DNA of 64,000 nt, taken from the NCBI GenBank assembly GCA_940671915.1, contig CALNVZ010003426.1, positions 13,402,882 to 13,466,881 on the forward strand, written 5' to 3'. The stretch comes from Paracentrotus lividus (lineage: Eukaryota > Echinodermata > Echinoidea > Camarodonta > Echinidae). Each line of letters starts with the position of its first letter. Positions within the stretch are counted from its first letter, which is position 1. This document shows, in pieces, positions 46,112 to 57,640 of the stretch. The translations under genes and the position numbers were made by a program. Below the pieces are notes generated by a model. The model was not told the DNA's origin, made no database searches, and saw only the letters and a list, made by a program, of their open reading frames with translations.

Positions 46112-46123
46112 AGCCTTACGAAG
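46112..46123 (+). CDS. Gene 2 microexon (12 nt, E-P-Y-E)
   Basis: A long pyrimidine tract and CCACAG are followed by 12 nt (AGCCTTACGAAG) and a strong donor GTAAGTTT. Phase 1 entry gives Glu-Pro-Tyr and the first base of the next codon after completing Glu, so the reading frame is preserved between the two SRCR exons. Position and phase match a linker. Such a short exon can arise by chance, so it needs transcript support. Confidence 0.45.
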
Positions 46124-46319
46124 GTAAGTTTTCCGTAATCATGTTAATTTTACTTTTATCCTCTATAAAAGGGCTAGCATAACCATAAATCGAAATAAAC
46201 ATTGCAATCGTCAATTCAGCCGATGAGAAACTAATTCAATAATTAAAGGGAAAACAATGCCATAACGCTGTTCAGCTTAGAATTCATGGTCTGATTTGTC
46301 AGAGCACTCCCTTATACAA
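46124..46319. other. Gene 2 intron, unassigned
   Basis: Nothing recognisable. Confidence 0.4.
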
Positions 46320-47957
46320 AAATAAGCTTGTAACAAGCTAGTTTCTAGCTTGTCACAATCTTATTAAGCGTGTTTTTCCGAAAATAAGCATGCTGCAATC
46401 TAGCTGCGTCTTGAAACTAGCTTGCCACAGAGACTGACTAGCTAGCGACTAGCTTGCAGGATTTTTTTCAAGTTAGTTGCCAGCGTGCCAATATTTTTAC
46501 TTTCCTGTGACTAGCTAGTGCACTAGCTAGCAGAAAAAAGGCTAGTTTGCATAAGAGGGCTAGATAGTGACAAGCTTGTCATAAAATGTTCAAGGTAGTT
46601 GCAAGCGTGCCAATATTTTTACTCTCCTGTGACTAGCTAGTGCACTAGCTTGCAGGAAAATAAGCTAGTTTGCATAAGAGGTCTAGATAGTGACAAGCTT
46701 GTCATAAATTGTTCAAGTTAGTTACAATCATTACCCTCCTGCAACTAGCTTGCAACAAGCTAGCTTGGAGGAAGATATGTGAATTTATAAACTGCCACTA
46801 TTTGAACCCTCCCATTACAAGCTTGTGACTAGCTTGCAGGAAGATTTGCAATTTAGTTGTAAACTGCCACCATTTGAACCCTCCCATTACTAACTTGTGA
46901 CTAGCTTGCAGGAAAATTTGCAAGTTAGTTGTAAACTGCCACTATTTGAACCATCCCATTACTAGCTTGCAGGAAAATTTGCAAGTTGGTTAGACTGCCA
47001 CTATTTGAACTCTCCCATTACTAGCTTGTGACTAGCTTGAAGGAAAATTTGCAAGTTGGTTGTATAAACTGCCACTATTTGAACCCTCCCATTACTAGCT
47101 TGCAGGAAAATTTGCAAGTTGGTTATATAAACGTGCCACTATTGGACCCTTCTATGACTAGCTTGTGACTAGCTTGCCGAAAACAGGAGAGTGGCTAGCT
47201 AGTGACAAGCTTGCCAGATAATTTGCAAGATAGTTGGAGAAAAAGTGACAAGCTTGCAAATAAGTTAGATGCAAGCAGCACAAACAAGGTTTAAATGCAA
47301 ACTAGGTAATTTGCATACAAAACACAGGGTGTGTGCAATTTAGTACTTTTGTACAATCTATTTGATTTAAAAGTAATTAACTCCATTACTGATAATTTGA
47401 TTCAATTTTAAATTTTTCCTAATGTTAAGATTGATCAATAAACAACATGTGGAAAATTTCAATAATATATTTCAATTACACGTAATTAAACAGGAATTCA
47501 AGAATAACTAACCAGGAAAAAAAGTACATTGACTCAAATACAAGTGTATGGGAGATACAACACAAAATTAATACAAAGTATGGCAGACGAGACTGTGGCA
47601 AGCTATTCAATGAAGCTGCATTATACTAGCTTGCAGCAAGCTTGTTTCAAATAGCTCGTGGGAAGCTGATTTTTCTTGAACTAGCTTACGACTAGCTTGT
47701 TTTTGACAAGCTGCATGCTTGCTGAACTAGCTTCCACAAGCTTGTCCAAATAGCTATAGTACGCTTTCCAAACTAGCTTGCTCAATTACAAGCTTATCGC
47801 TAGCTAGCGTTGCAACAAGCTTGTTTAACTAGCTAGTTTCGTTCCAAATATGTAAATGAGCTGCACGCTTGCTAAACTACTTTGTTACAAGCTTATCTTA
47901 CTAGCTAGTGTCTCGCTGGTTTTGTTCCAAAACAAGCTAGTCACTGAGCTGGTTCTA
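46320..47957. repeat. Minisatellite field of CTAGCTTG words
   Basis: ACTAGCTTGCAGGAAAATTTG, GTGACTAGCTTG and CAAGCTAG occur dozens of times in both orientations. Between about 46790 and 47160 units of about 75 bp with GCCACTATTTGAACCCTCCC repeat some six times. The palindromic core (CTAG, GCTAGC, AAGCTT) can pair within and between units. Confidence 0.9.
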
Positions 47958-49226
47958 CAGCGCGTCCCAAAAAAAATGTCCCTCTGATTGGGCGCTTAAT
48001 AACTTCAATAACCAAGAATTATTGCCAATTCCATATACATATTTTGAAAGCCCACATAATACTGCGATTGTTGTGAGAATTCCAAACGTTTCGCTTCATT
48101 GGTTTTGAATGCACAGGCTTTTTTGTAAGAGTAGTCATTCTTAGCCCATTCCAAGTGTGAAGAAAAGGATTATATTACAAAAATGTCATTCATTATTTTG
48201 TGCTTCACTTTTATTTCAGTTTAACAACTCTGATGTTCATGCTTTTGTTTTCAAGGAGCAATGCCATATCTTATTGGCCATGAGTCCAGACTAGTTCGCG
48301 ATTTGAGTCTCGAGAGTCATGGAGATGTCTCCTGAGTCTCTGGAGAAGTGTGTGGAAATTGAAGTAAAAGTCTAACAAAATTAGTTTTTGCAGTCGTATC
48401 TGCAGTCGACCTGACATCGCCGATACTCTTTTGTCTACTAGTGATACACAAAATTGGTCTCGACTAGTTTGCGACTCCAGTCTCTGTAGTCTTGAAGATG
48501 TGGCCGCGACGTCTTCTGGGTCTCCATTGAGTCGCCTCAAATTAAATTAAAAGATTGTGAAAAAAATGCCAGACACATTTTTCCACTTTTTTATTACAAC
48601 AAGCAAGGCTTTTTTCAAATTCTTTTGATGGATTTTTAGGGCGACTCCCGGTAGGACAAGACGACATTGCGGCGACATCTTCAAGACTGCAGAGACTGGA
48701 GTCGCAAACTAGTCAAGACCGATTTTGTGTATCACTAGTAGACAAAAGAGTATCAGCGATGTCAGGTTGACTGCAGCTACGACTGTAAAAATTAATTTAA
48801 AATTTTTTTTTTTTTCAATATCCACACACTTCTCCGGAGACTCAGGAGACATCTCCACGACTCTCGAGACTCAAATCGCGAACTAGTCTAGACTCATGGC
48901 CAATAAGATATGGCATTGCTCCTTGAAAACAAAAGCATGAACATCAGAGTTGTTAAACTGAAATAAAAGTGAAGCACAGAATAATGAATGGCATTTTTGT
49001 AATGTATTCCTTTTCATCAAACTTGGAATGGGCCAAAAGTGACTACTCATACAAAAAAGCCTGTGTATTCAAAACCAATGAAGTGAAACGTTTGAAATGT
49101 TCACAAGAATAGCAGTATTATGTAGGCTTTCAAAATATGCATATGGAATTGGCAATAATTCTTTGTTATTGAAGTTATTTAGCGCCCAATCAGAGGGACA
49201 TTTTTTTTGGGGGGGGGGACGCGCTG
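47958..49226. mobile_element. 1.27-kb foldback element with 580-bp arms, TA target
   Basis: Ends CAGCGCGTCCC are perfectly inverted and flanked by TA at 47956-47957 and 49227-49228, which is the Tc1/mariner type of target duplication. The arms (about 47958-48535 and 48640-49226) match along their whole length with only scattered differences, through GTCCCTCTGATTGGGCGC, TTGGTTTTGAATGCACAGGC, AGGAGCAATGCCATATCTTA and GTAGACAAAAGAGTATC. No transposase. It is inserted into the CTAGCTTG field, which resumes at 49229. Confidence 0.93.
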
Positions 49227-49228
49227 TA

Positions 49229-49330
49229 TAGCTTGCTGCAAGCTAGTTTGAGCAAGCGAGCGTGCAACTCATTTACATATTTGGAATGAAACTAGCTAGT
49301 CGCAAGTTTGTCACAAGCTAGTCAAACAAG
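49229..49330. repeat. Continuation of the CTAGCTTG field
   Basis: AGCTTGCTGCAAGCTAG and GAAACTAGCTAG continue the field interrupted by the foldback element. Confidence 0.85.
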
Positions 49331-50055
49331 ATTGTACAAAACGTATGAAAATTTGTATAAGGGCTGAATCATTTATGTTGCTCAGTATACCATCAGGTTG
49401 TCAAAATGGAAAAGAGCGATGCACAATAGGAATCTCAATTGATTTCCGATTTCTTTTTAGAAAACGGAATGTCAGTTTGTGTCCAAGTTTTCAAAGCATG
49501 TTAAAAATGTTCCGATCCTATTTGTCCGAATGAACCTGATCTGAGGTCTTATTCTAAAACGCGGTTTATAATTAAACTTAGAGTGGAGTTCAATTTTGCA
49601 CAGTTTTAATAGTCAGGTGCGGACAGCAGTGGCTCGATTATCTTTGGGCATGGGCCGATACTTAAAGTTGATGTTCATAGAGAATAAATATGGTCGAATT
49701 ATATAATCATTGAGCAGGAAATAACATGAGGAACACTATCTAACTTATCGCCGATTTAAAAAAAAAAAAAAAAAATTGGAGCCCAGTAACCGGTTATTGG
49801 GACGCCCCCTCTGAAACGCCCCCAAATACGTACCCCAAAAGTCACCCAAATGCGTGACGTGAGGATATGGAATTGCGGCTGTAAATTGACTTCCAGTTTT
49901 GCTGGCTATTTTGGCTTTCGAGTGCGCGTGCGTGTATTATACACGGCATCTTACCCGGGAATTGCAAACCTCTACGATATCGTAGGGTTGACTGTAAATC
50001 GTATGAATAAAAAAAAAAAAAAAATTCTTGAAGTAGGCCTACATGTATTATAATA
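49331..50055. other. Gene 2 intron, unassigned
   Basis: An A19 run lies near 49759 and an A14 run near 50010. No coding module. Confidence 0.4.
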
Positions 50056-50283
50056 ACAGAGATGCCAACACAACGGTATAATTATAACATTAGACATTAG
50101 AACGCAAATAACGCAAATAGTATAATAACAGGTGAAACAACATGTCTTGCCGACAAGAAAAAGAAATCTACTGACCAATCTGGTATTATTCATGCTTTCT
50201 CTTGTGGAGAGTCATTTGTTTCAGGTACTTGAACTATTTGCGTTCTAATTTCTAATGTTATTATAGAGTGTTGGCATCTCTGT
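50056..50283. mobile_element. 228-bp MITE with CAGAGATGCCAACAC ends
   Basis: Left ACAGAGATGCCAACAC and right GTGTTGGCATCTCTGT are perfect inverted repeats. Subterminal blocks (AACATTAGACATTAGAACGC and the inverted GCGTTCTAATTTCTAATGTT) also pair. The flanks are TTATAAT-like. Confidence 0.88.
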
Positions 50284-50648
50284 AATATAATTTAGGTTCA
50301 GATGTGTTTTCTTTTCAGTGAAACACTAGTTTATTTATTTAAGTAAATCTTTCTTTCATGCAATAGATACATTTTCAATGGTAAATGTATGTACATAATA
50401 AACGTATATAACTTCACATCAGTATGGTATGAGGATCTCTTGACACATTACAGTAGTTTACATGTTTTATTTTATTTTTTTTTTTTACAAAGAACGTGGT
50501 TATACTCCACTCCAATTTTATTTATTTATTTATCTTTTTTCGCTTTAGTAATATTCCATTCTTTGTAAATGTTACAAATTATTCATAACAACTTTTAGTG
50601 TTTTTATTTTGTCCATCACAGAGTATCATTTGACAAAACATGTTTAAT
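50284..50648. other. Gene 2 intron, unassigned
   Basis: AT-rich, nothing recognisable. Confidence 0.4.
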
Positions 50649-51039
50649 AAGAGACCTAAGCCTGTCCCCATAAATCTAGATCTAACTTAAAGAACAATAT
50701 AAACAATACACCTCAGACGCGTTTCCTGGGAGTAGGACTGAGGGGAGCTTGATCACCCGGATAAACGAGATGGGGCCCCAAAATGAGATAAAATGACAAA
50801 AATGGGCATCACTGGGGTTGAAATTTTTTTTTTGAAAAAAAAAAAATCACCGTGGAAATTGGGAGAATGTTCAAAATATAGCCAGAGTCCCGAAAAGTAA
50901 AAGCAGGGACGAAATTTATATTCATGAAATTAAAGCAGGGACGAAATTTATATTCATGAAATTAAAGCCGAGCGAAATCAATGTTGCTAGAGCGCAAAAA
51001 AAAAAAAAAAAAATATCCACCTTTATTACGGACAGTGTA
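50649..51039. mobile_element. Family C foldback element, solo right arm
   Basis: GAGACCTAAGCC, then AACTTAAAGAACAATATAAAC, GTAGGACTGAG, ATGGGCATCA and ATCCACCTTTATTACGG, then ACAGTGTAT match the right arm of the copy at 22092-23054. No left arm is present. A 27-bp segment GCAGGGACGAAATTTATATT is duplicated near 50903 and 50935. Confidence 0.8.
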
Positions 51040-51289
51040 TAATCGTGTCGTACTTTTGAATATTTTATTTCATTATGGTTGGTCTACTGCAGGTCCCGTA
51101 TAATTATATTCGACGAGTAGAAAATAACAGTTTGGGTTATTTTCGCAAGGTACGGCTCAAACGATAATGACCAAATAGCCTATTTTCTACACGCCGTATG
51201 GCCCCACAAAGTGTGAAGCATTAATATTTGTGCTTGGCTGGATTGAATGTTATAATAATATTGGTCACATAAACTATACATTTCTTCTT

Positions 51290-51861
51290 CTTCAGGTTAG
51301 GTACAGACCGCCGCTGGCGTATTATCGTACACATTTGTCTGTCAAGTGTCCAGGAGTATCAGGGAAGTACAACTGACTATGCCTTGTGGTAAGGAGTTAT
51401 AGTATTGTCGCGTCCGGTTGTTGATGGTCCAGAGGTTGGTAAGAAGTACCTGTCTGAAGGGATGTCAATCAGGCCATGGGTGATGCTGAATACCGTGCAC
51501 GCTCTCAGCTGGGCCCTCCTTTCATGCAGAGTGGTCCACTGGAGTTGTTTCAGCATTTCTGAGACACTGCTGGTTCTTTTAAAGACTCTTAGAACAAAGT
51601 GTGCATACCGACGTTGAACCATCTCCAATTTATAGATGTTCTTCTGGGTGAATGGATCCCATACAACAGCAGCATACTCCAGTACGGGGAGAACGAGTGT
51701 CTTGTAATTATACAACACCCTCGTCTTAGGTGGGCACCCCTGAGCTTTCTCTGCAAGAAGCTGCTAGTTGAGTTCGCTTTCTTAGTGGTGACATCTACAT
51801 GGTGGTTCCACTTTAGGTTATCCTGAAAGTTCACTCCAAGATACTTTGCCTTGTCGATCAC
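51290..51861 (-). mobile_element. LINE reverse transcriptase C-terminal fragment
   Basis: On the minus strand the translation starts YLGVNFQDNLKWNHHVDVTT, continues SFLQRKLRGA, shifts frame once, then reads LVLPVLEYAAVVWDPFTQKN, YKLEMVQRRYAHFVLRVFKR, LQWTTLHERRAQLRACTVF and GRDNTITPYHKA. This is the typical C-terminal region of CR1/Jockey-type non-LTR retrotransposons. It differs from the LINEs at 19201 and 32034. It ends about 120 bp before SRCR exon 2, inside the intron. Confidence 0.88.
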
Positions 51862-51982
51862 TGCAAGCGGTATTTCATGTATGAAGTAAGATGTTAACTT
51901 CTTAGATGCTCTTTCCCCAACCCTAAATCTAATTCTGAATCAGTAAAATGCCAATAATTGTAACCATTACCTTTTTTTGTAG

Positions 51983-52300
51983 GAATACGATTAGCTAACG
52001 TTGGAAGGCAGGGTCGGGGTGGTCGTGTGGAGATCCTTCATGACGGACGATGGGGTACAATCTGCGATGACAACTTCGATGCGCCTGACGCCGACGTGAT
52101 CTGTAGGCAGCTAGGATGGGCTGACGGTGCTGCTGGTTTCATGACCGAAGCTAAAAGATTTGGACAGGGGAGTGGTGATATCTGGTTGAAAAAGTTGAAA
52201 TGTACTGGCAACGAGGCTAAGATCACCGACTGTCCATCAACAGACCCCTTTGAAGTAACAAATTGTAAACACAGCGAAGACGTAGGCGTAGTTTGCAAAG
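51983..52300 (+). CDS. Gene 2 SRCR exon 2
   Basis: A complete SRCR domain on a 318-nt phase 1-1 exon: IRLANVGRQGRGGRVEILHD, RWGTICDDNFDAPDADVICR, QLGWADGAAGF, GSGDIWLKKLKCTGNEA, ITDCPSTDPFEVTNCKHS and EDVGVVCK. Six cysteines sit in the group A-like arrangement, with the canonical GTICDD and VICRQLG motifs. Acceptor TTTTTTTGTAG, donor GTTAGT. The open phase 1 end means at least one further exon follows. None was recognised up to 64000, so the gene probably continues outside the window or its next exon is a small one I missed. Confidence 0.97.
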
Positions 52301-53001
52301 GTTAGTGGAAATAAGAACGGCCGATATTTCATGATAACAAGAAAGAGCACTATGCTTATATCTGGAGTTTACAAATTGCCAGCAATAAAAGATGGAGTGG
52401 CTGTTTTTCCAACCATCTCTTCTTCTTCAGACTGTAACATTTTGTGACGTAGGTAATGGTTATACATTTGCGCTCCAGTATTCATACTCCTGTCATTTGT
52501 TAAAGGGATGCAGTAACATTGAATGATATTCAAATCACATTATTCGATTCAGCTTATTTTGCCAACATAATTATAAACACTTAGGTCAGTGTGGTATCTC
52601 TTCAAAATTGCAAGCTAATTGCTTGCTTTACCTTCGAGATATCAATGATTTCATACTCAAAATTTATAAACCAAACACCGGATGGTTTATAAAACCATAT
52701 GCTTTTCCACACACCCATTTCCTGTTGTATAGTCCCCCGTCCCTAGCGGCCTGGTGAGCTATCAGCAGAGGGTACTGCAGTGTCGGCTGTATGCTTGGCA
52801 TTGTTTGTTACACTGCTTTAACGTAGTAAATTACTTCCATTTGATCTGAAACTTTCAGTAGTTAATATGTTTAATTGCTCTTGCTTTTGAAAGCTACTAA
52901 ATCCCTTTAAAGTTCTTTAGTCGCGTTCTTTACTGTATGTGTTTCGTTAAACTTTTTGGTGATAAGTATGCTACCAACAACTGAACAATAAATACTTTTT
53001 T
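52301..53001. other. Gene 2 downstream intron, unassigned
   Basis: No SRCR, protease or membrane exon was found. Nothing else recognised. Confidence 0.4.
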
Positions 53002-53054
53002 TTGAAAAAATTGGTATTCCAGGGGCATTTTATTGAAATAGTTATGAAAATCAC

Positions 53055-54305
53055 TATGTTCAGAAGTATCCATACCCTTGGGGAAACCCATTCCAATTTT
53101 GTTATAAAAAAACTAAGCAGGATTGTAAATTTTTTCCCGAAGTAACAACCTGAAATAGCTCTTGCAAGTGTCCACATCTTCATGCCTTCTGTGGGGTTTG
53201 TCCCGCGAGCCTTTTGTAAAACATTCAATCTGAGTCAGGGTGCATTGTCTTTTTTTTTTTTTAACTTTAGAACATTCATATCGATGTTTTTGAAATGCAA
53301 AAACAGCCATATCCACACTTGTTGATCCCTTCTGCAACAGTTAAGGGCTTCCGTTAAGAAGTTCCAGATGTAAAAACACTTTGAAAAAAATTTCAATGAG
53401 CATGGCAACAAGTTAAATGTGTCCCCTTGTATTGCCAAGTAAACCTCCCTGGAGCCCCAAAACAACCCACAGAAAACAACTAATGTCAGAATGGACACCA
53501 TTGACAAGGCAGAGACATAGGTATCAAAAAGCGAATACTGCATAGACAATGACAAAAGGGACATGTATAGACACTTTACCATAAGTACCCTAGTTTTGCA
53601 GTATGACCCACCGGGGGCCTCTAGGAAGTTCCTGGGCCCAGTTAAATCAACATATTACCTTCCGAGCCATGATTCTAAAAGTTGATGAAACAAAATTAGA
53701 GTTGAGGGTTAATATGGATTTTTGTTTTACAATCTGGCGAAAATAAAGACAAAGTCTTCAGCTAACCATGCTAACAGAATAGTCTCCTGATTATAGCACT
53801 TCCAATATATTTATTATAATAGGTTTTTTTTTCTTTGCCGGTAGCACTGGAAATCTCTTCACAATAAGAGACATCCTGATAAAGATGATTCTATAACGAT
53901 TCTGGATGATCATGAAAAGATGCAGAAAAATGCATATAACTATCGCTTGGACAGCATTGGACGTACCAAAAGGACGATGTTCCAAAGCATATGACCAATT
54001 TAGTCAATAAGAGGACCAAGGACGATGACAATGAACGATATGGAGTGGAAAATACGAAGATCTAACAAGAACCCCAATGGTCTAAGACGATGAAGAATCA
54101 CCTGATGGCTCATAGGGCAACCTGAGACAGCCTGAAGGTTTCACAGAGGACGCATGAGACAAACCCCGCAGAGGGCATGAAGAAAGGATGTAGACACTTG
54201 CAAGAACTAATTCAGGTTGTCATATCGAGAACAAGTTTACAATTATGATTATTAAATAAGAAATTGGATTATGTTCCCGAAAGGTTATGAATACTTCTGA
54301 ACATA
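53055..54305 (+). mobile_element. Tc1-like element remnant with long inverted ends
   Basis: The ends TATGTTCAGAAGTAT are inverted at 53055 and 54305, with TA at each border. The similarity extends over about 180 bp at both ends, including CTTGCAAGTGTCCACATC and GGGGTTTGTC. Near 53967 the plus strand reads QKDDVPKHMTNLVNK, close to the DNDPKH motif of Tc1 transposases, with the catalytic Asp kept in part. The rest of the transposase is not readable. Confidence 0.6.
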
Positions 54306-55343
54306 GTGGATTGGGTTGTAAAACATATTCATTCTACTCCACGTGAAATGTAATTCTAACGTATGCAAATTAATCTTAACATAAAGACGCGTCCAATTAT
54401 TTGGGGAAGGGAAACGCAACACTGCATTCACGTTTAGTGGAAATACACAGCTGAGGCGGCGCAAAAAGTTATACGCTCCACAATAAATGTCTAACTAAAC
54501 CCACGCTGACGACGGGAAGCGCGAACGTGGTTGACAACTGCATGCAATATTATTACGCGTACAAAACTCGCCTAAGAAATCTCCCTGGTGTGGAAATGGT
54601 ATTTGTCCCGCCGACTGTTTGAGCAAATTACGGTGGACTGAAATAAATAAATTGAAACTTTTATCCATAGTATTCGTAAGGTGGATGCTTCAGACGAGAT
54701 TTGGGGAAAGACATTTTCTGGCAAGCTATAACAGATTGTGCTGAAGTTGTAATCAGAATCTTATTTACCTAGATTGATGATCCAAGATTTATTGATATAA
54801 TAGTGATCTTGTTCACCTCTTGCGACGAAAGCGCCGTCACATGCGATAATGCATGTGATATCAGCGGAAATTATTGACCCATCGGTAAAGATATATTGTC
54901 GAATAGTTCAAAGTGACAGGACTTTTTCTAAACCATCGAAATATTGAATGTCCATCTTTGGAAAGCTGAGAATTAGCTTTTAAAAACTGCTTGAACAGTA
55001 AGTCTGGTAATATAATATGCGTTATCCAGGAGATAAATTATGCAGCGTAATTGAGCTATTTTGGAGCAAAATTGGCCATATTGTACAGGAGATTTTGATC
55101 TGACACTGGTGAAGACTTGTGACAGAATTTTCTTTCTTTCCAATTTGTTATTCCTGTTATTAAAAATTCAGAATCTTAAGCTTACTTAATCAGGATGAAC
55201 ATTTATGTGAAAAATTGTTGCTCGCCATAATCAAGAACAAGTGGAAAAAAACTGTGCAAATACAAGTCTATCGGCCGCGTTCGGCTTTGCATAAAGTGAT
55301 AGTCGCCCCTTTCCCTTAAGTTTAACAACTAGAATTGATATGA
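54306..55343 (+). mobile_element. Second copy of the 32034-34746 LINE 3' end
   Basis: It begins with codons for FYST-stop (about 54332-54345) and then matches the LINE 3'UTR at 33890-32170 in inverted orientation for about 1 kb (CTTAACATAAAGACGCGTCC, GTGACAGGACTTTTT, GTTGCTCGCCATAATCAAGA). It is diverged by many substitutions and indels, so the copies are not recent twins. At 55313-55320 it has a single TTAA where the other copy holds the piggyBac-like MITE. Confidence 0.85.
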
Positions 55344-55380
55344 TTTGTCAACAAAATACCCCTGGAATACCAATTTTCAA

Positions 55381-57640
55381 GATTGAGTTGCATAACTAAT
55401 CACACACACACAAAAAAGAAATAAAACATCCAGTTAAGAGCACGACTGAAAAAAAATTTTTTTATTTGAGGTCTCGCGCATCTTTCGAGACCAAATTTGC
55501 GACCCCCCCCCCCCATACCCGTTTTATAGTGCATCGGACCAGAATTTGCTCACAGATTTGATTTCATGCACGTCAATACAAGCCAAAATACCAAAAATGT
55601 TTGGTGATTCTTTTTAAAATCATTATTGACAAAATACTATTTATTTGCTGGTCGAAATAATGCCGCGGACAAAATAAATCGATTAAAAAAAAAATTAAAA
55701 AAATAAAAAAATAGGTAAAAAAATATTCAAAAATATAGGATTTTCCACTCAGTTTCGGAAGTTCGTCACTCCATTCCGAAATCAGTTCATTCAAATTCCC
55801 AAAATATTTCTCCAGCGTCAAATTCATCATTCAAATTCCAACTTGGTTATTTCGCTTTGGTATTAAACATGTTAAAAGCCTTCAAATCAAAATCCCCCTC
55901 AAAAGCAATCACATTAGTAAATTGGCTGGAATGCGTGCTTTCCCGCAATCAAATCCACGCTGAGGCAAACAACTTTGACATTGGTTAAACCAAGTTGGTA
56001 TACAATTTGGCAAATCGTTTTAAACTTTTGGTCATTGTAGATTAAACATTTAAGATAGTGATTTTTTTTCTGAAGTTCTATATCTATTAAGTCGGATATA
56101 TGTCAGGAATGTATAAAAATCTTGTATACATGTAAAGAAGCGTCAAGTCCATGTTACTATTTGAATATATTTTAATGAAATAGAGTATTAACAAATAACG
56201 GTGTTATGTGATTTGGATACGCAATTTTGTGTAGGACAATTTGGACATTCTTATTGTTTTACAACAAAAATGAAAACGATTATCTCATTACACGCACACC
56301 ATCAGATTTTCACATGTATACTATTTGTAATATACATATTATCACTTTATCATGTTGAGCATAACTTATTCCTATTCAATAGCTTTAAGCGGCCCAAATA
56401 TCTTGCCCCATAAATTAGTGTATTCTATAGAAAACTGAAATATGGGTTATCGGGTTTTTGAAAATATTTCATGACTTTGAGAGATTCTGTTGTCTTCTTC
56501 ATATCATTTACTTCAAAAAATTTGGTATTTACTGCATATTATTTATATGTTCTAAATTATTCGGTCATGCTATAATCTTAAACATAAAATAAATAACATA
56601 ACATAAATAAGAATAATACAATAAAATGGACGGTTAATGCATAATTTAAATAATTTTAAAAAGTATGGAGCTTCCAAACTCAATTCATTCGGGTCTAGAG
56701 AGGAAATTTATTTAACAAACTCTTACTTTTATGGTAATGTATTGGAATCATTCATTTCTAAAAAATTTCTTGGGTAAATAACCTTGAATAGATTATCGTG
56801 CAACAGATATACAGAGCCAAATGATGTCTGTACTGAGAGGGATAATTTCCAAATTATTCACCATCAATTCACAAGCATCAACTATACTTATAATATTCAT
56901 GTATCGCCCTGAAAGTTTTTGTTCTTCAATACATTGTTTTCATGTTATTTAAACAGTATTAACCAATAAAAATCAATACTGATATTTGTTTCAACACCAC
57001 CTAGTTACAAAGTCTGTATCATTTTCTTTTGACTCCAAAACTTACAAACTAAGTGAACAAATCGTATTATGTCATGGAAGGGAAAGCACTTTGTTCATTG
57101 CAATTAAAGCTTTTTTTATTATGAAATTCAAATACATTACCAGTCTTTTATATACTACTGATTCTTTATACATGTACTTAAGTTAGATAATGGTTAGGAA
57201 ATGTCAAGAGAAGCCATAACAATTTTCCATCGGGCCCCTGAAAGAAGAGATTTTCTACTCACAAATTTGCTTTTCGCCACCACCGATAGAATACTTAGTT
57301 ATTAAACATATCTGCACAATGAAATCACAGTAAGTCCAAAGATATTTTAATTTAATTGAGAATTGAACGTCAAATGGTCACGCACAATACAAGATTATAA
57401 GGGAAAGTAACATATTGCCAATTATTTAATGCTAAAATATAAAGTGTTTTGTTATTTGATAGGTGGGGGGAGCAAAGGCCGCCCGCGCCCCCCCCCCCCC
57501 CACTTTTTGCCAGAAAGTTTTATTATTTTTCTCAGTGGGAAGAAAACAAAAGAAAAAAGAAGCAAAAAGAAAGAAACGGATACCGGGAAAGAAGAGCCCA
57601 AAATTTGCGTTTAAAAATTTTTTTAAATATTTTAACATCA
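55381..57640. other. Unassigned AT-rich sequence
   Basis: Short CA and poly-C runs (near 55400 and 55503) and C14-15 near 57490. No gene or element end recognised. Short ORFs lack motifs. Confidence 0.45.

Larger units (their letters stand above)
53002..55380. repeat. Outer inverted repeat enclosing a Tc1-like element and a LINE end
   Basis: TTGAAAAAATTGGTATTCCA, then GGGGCATTTTATTGA at 53002-53035, is mirrored at 55348-55380 (reverse complement TTGAAAATTGGTATTCCAGG, then GGTATTTTGTTGA). That is 33 bases with two mismatches and a 2-bp gap. The enclosed DNA is a Tc1-like element followed by a LINE 3' end, so this may be an outer DNA element filled by later insertions. Confidence 0.55.

Noticed and set aside
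48271-48540. 89-codon minus-strand ORF
   Set aside because: It lies entirely in one arm of the foldback element and shows no motif.
52027-52305. SRCR exon treated as a stand-alone gene starting at an internal Met
   Set aside because: The internal Met is not a start; splice sites and phase show an internal exon.
53235-53582. 115-codon minus-strand ORF
   Set aside because: It lies in the Tc1-like remnant on the opposite strand to the transposase motif and shows no known domain.
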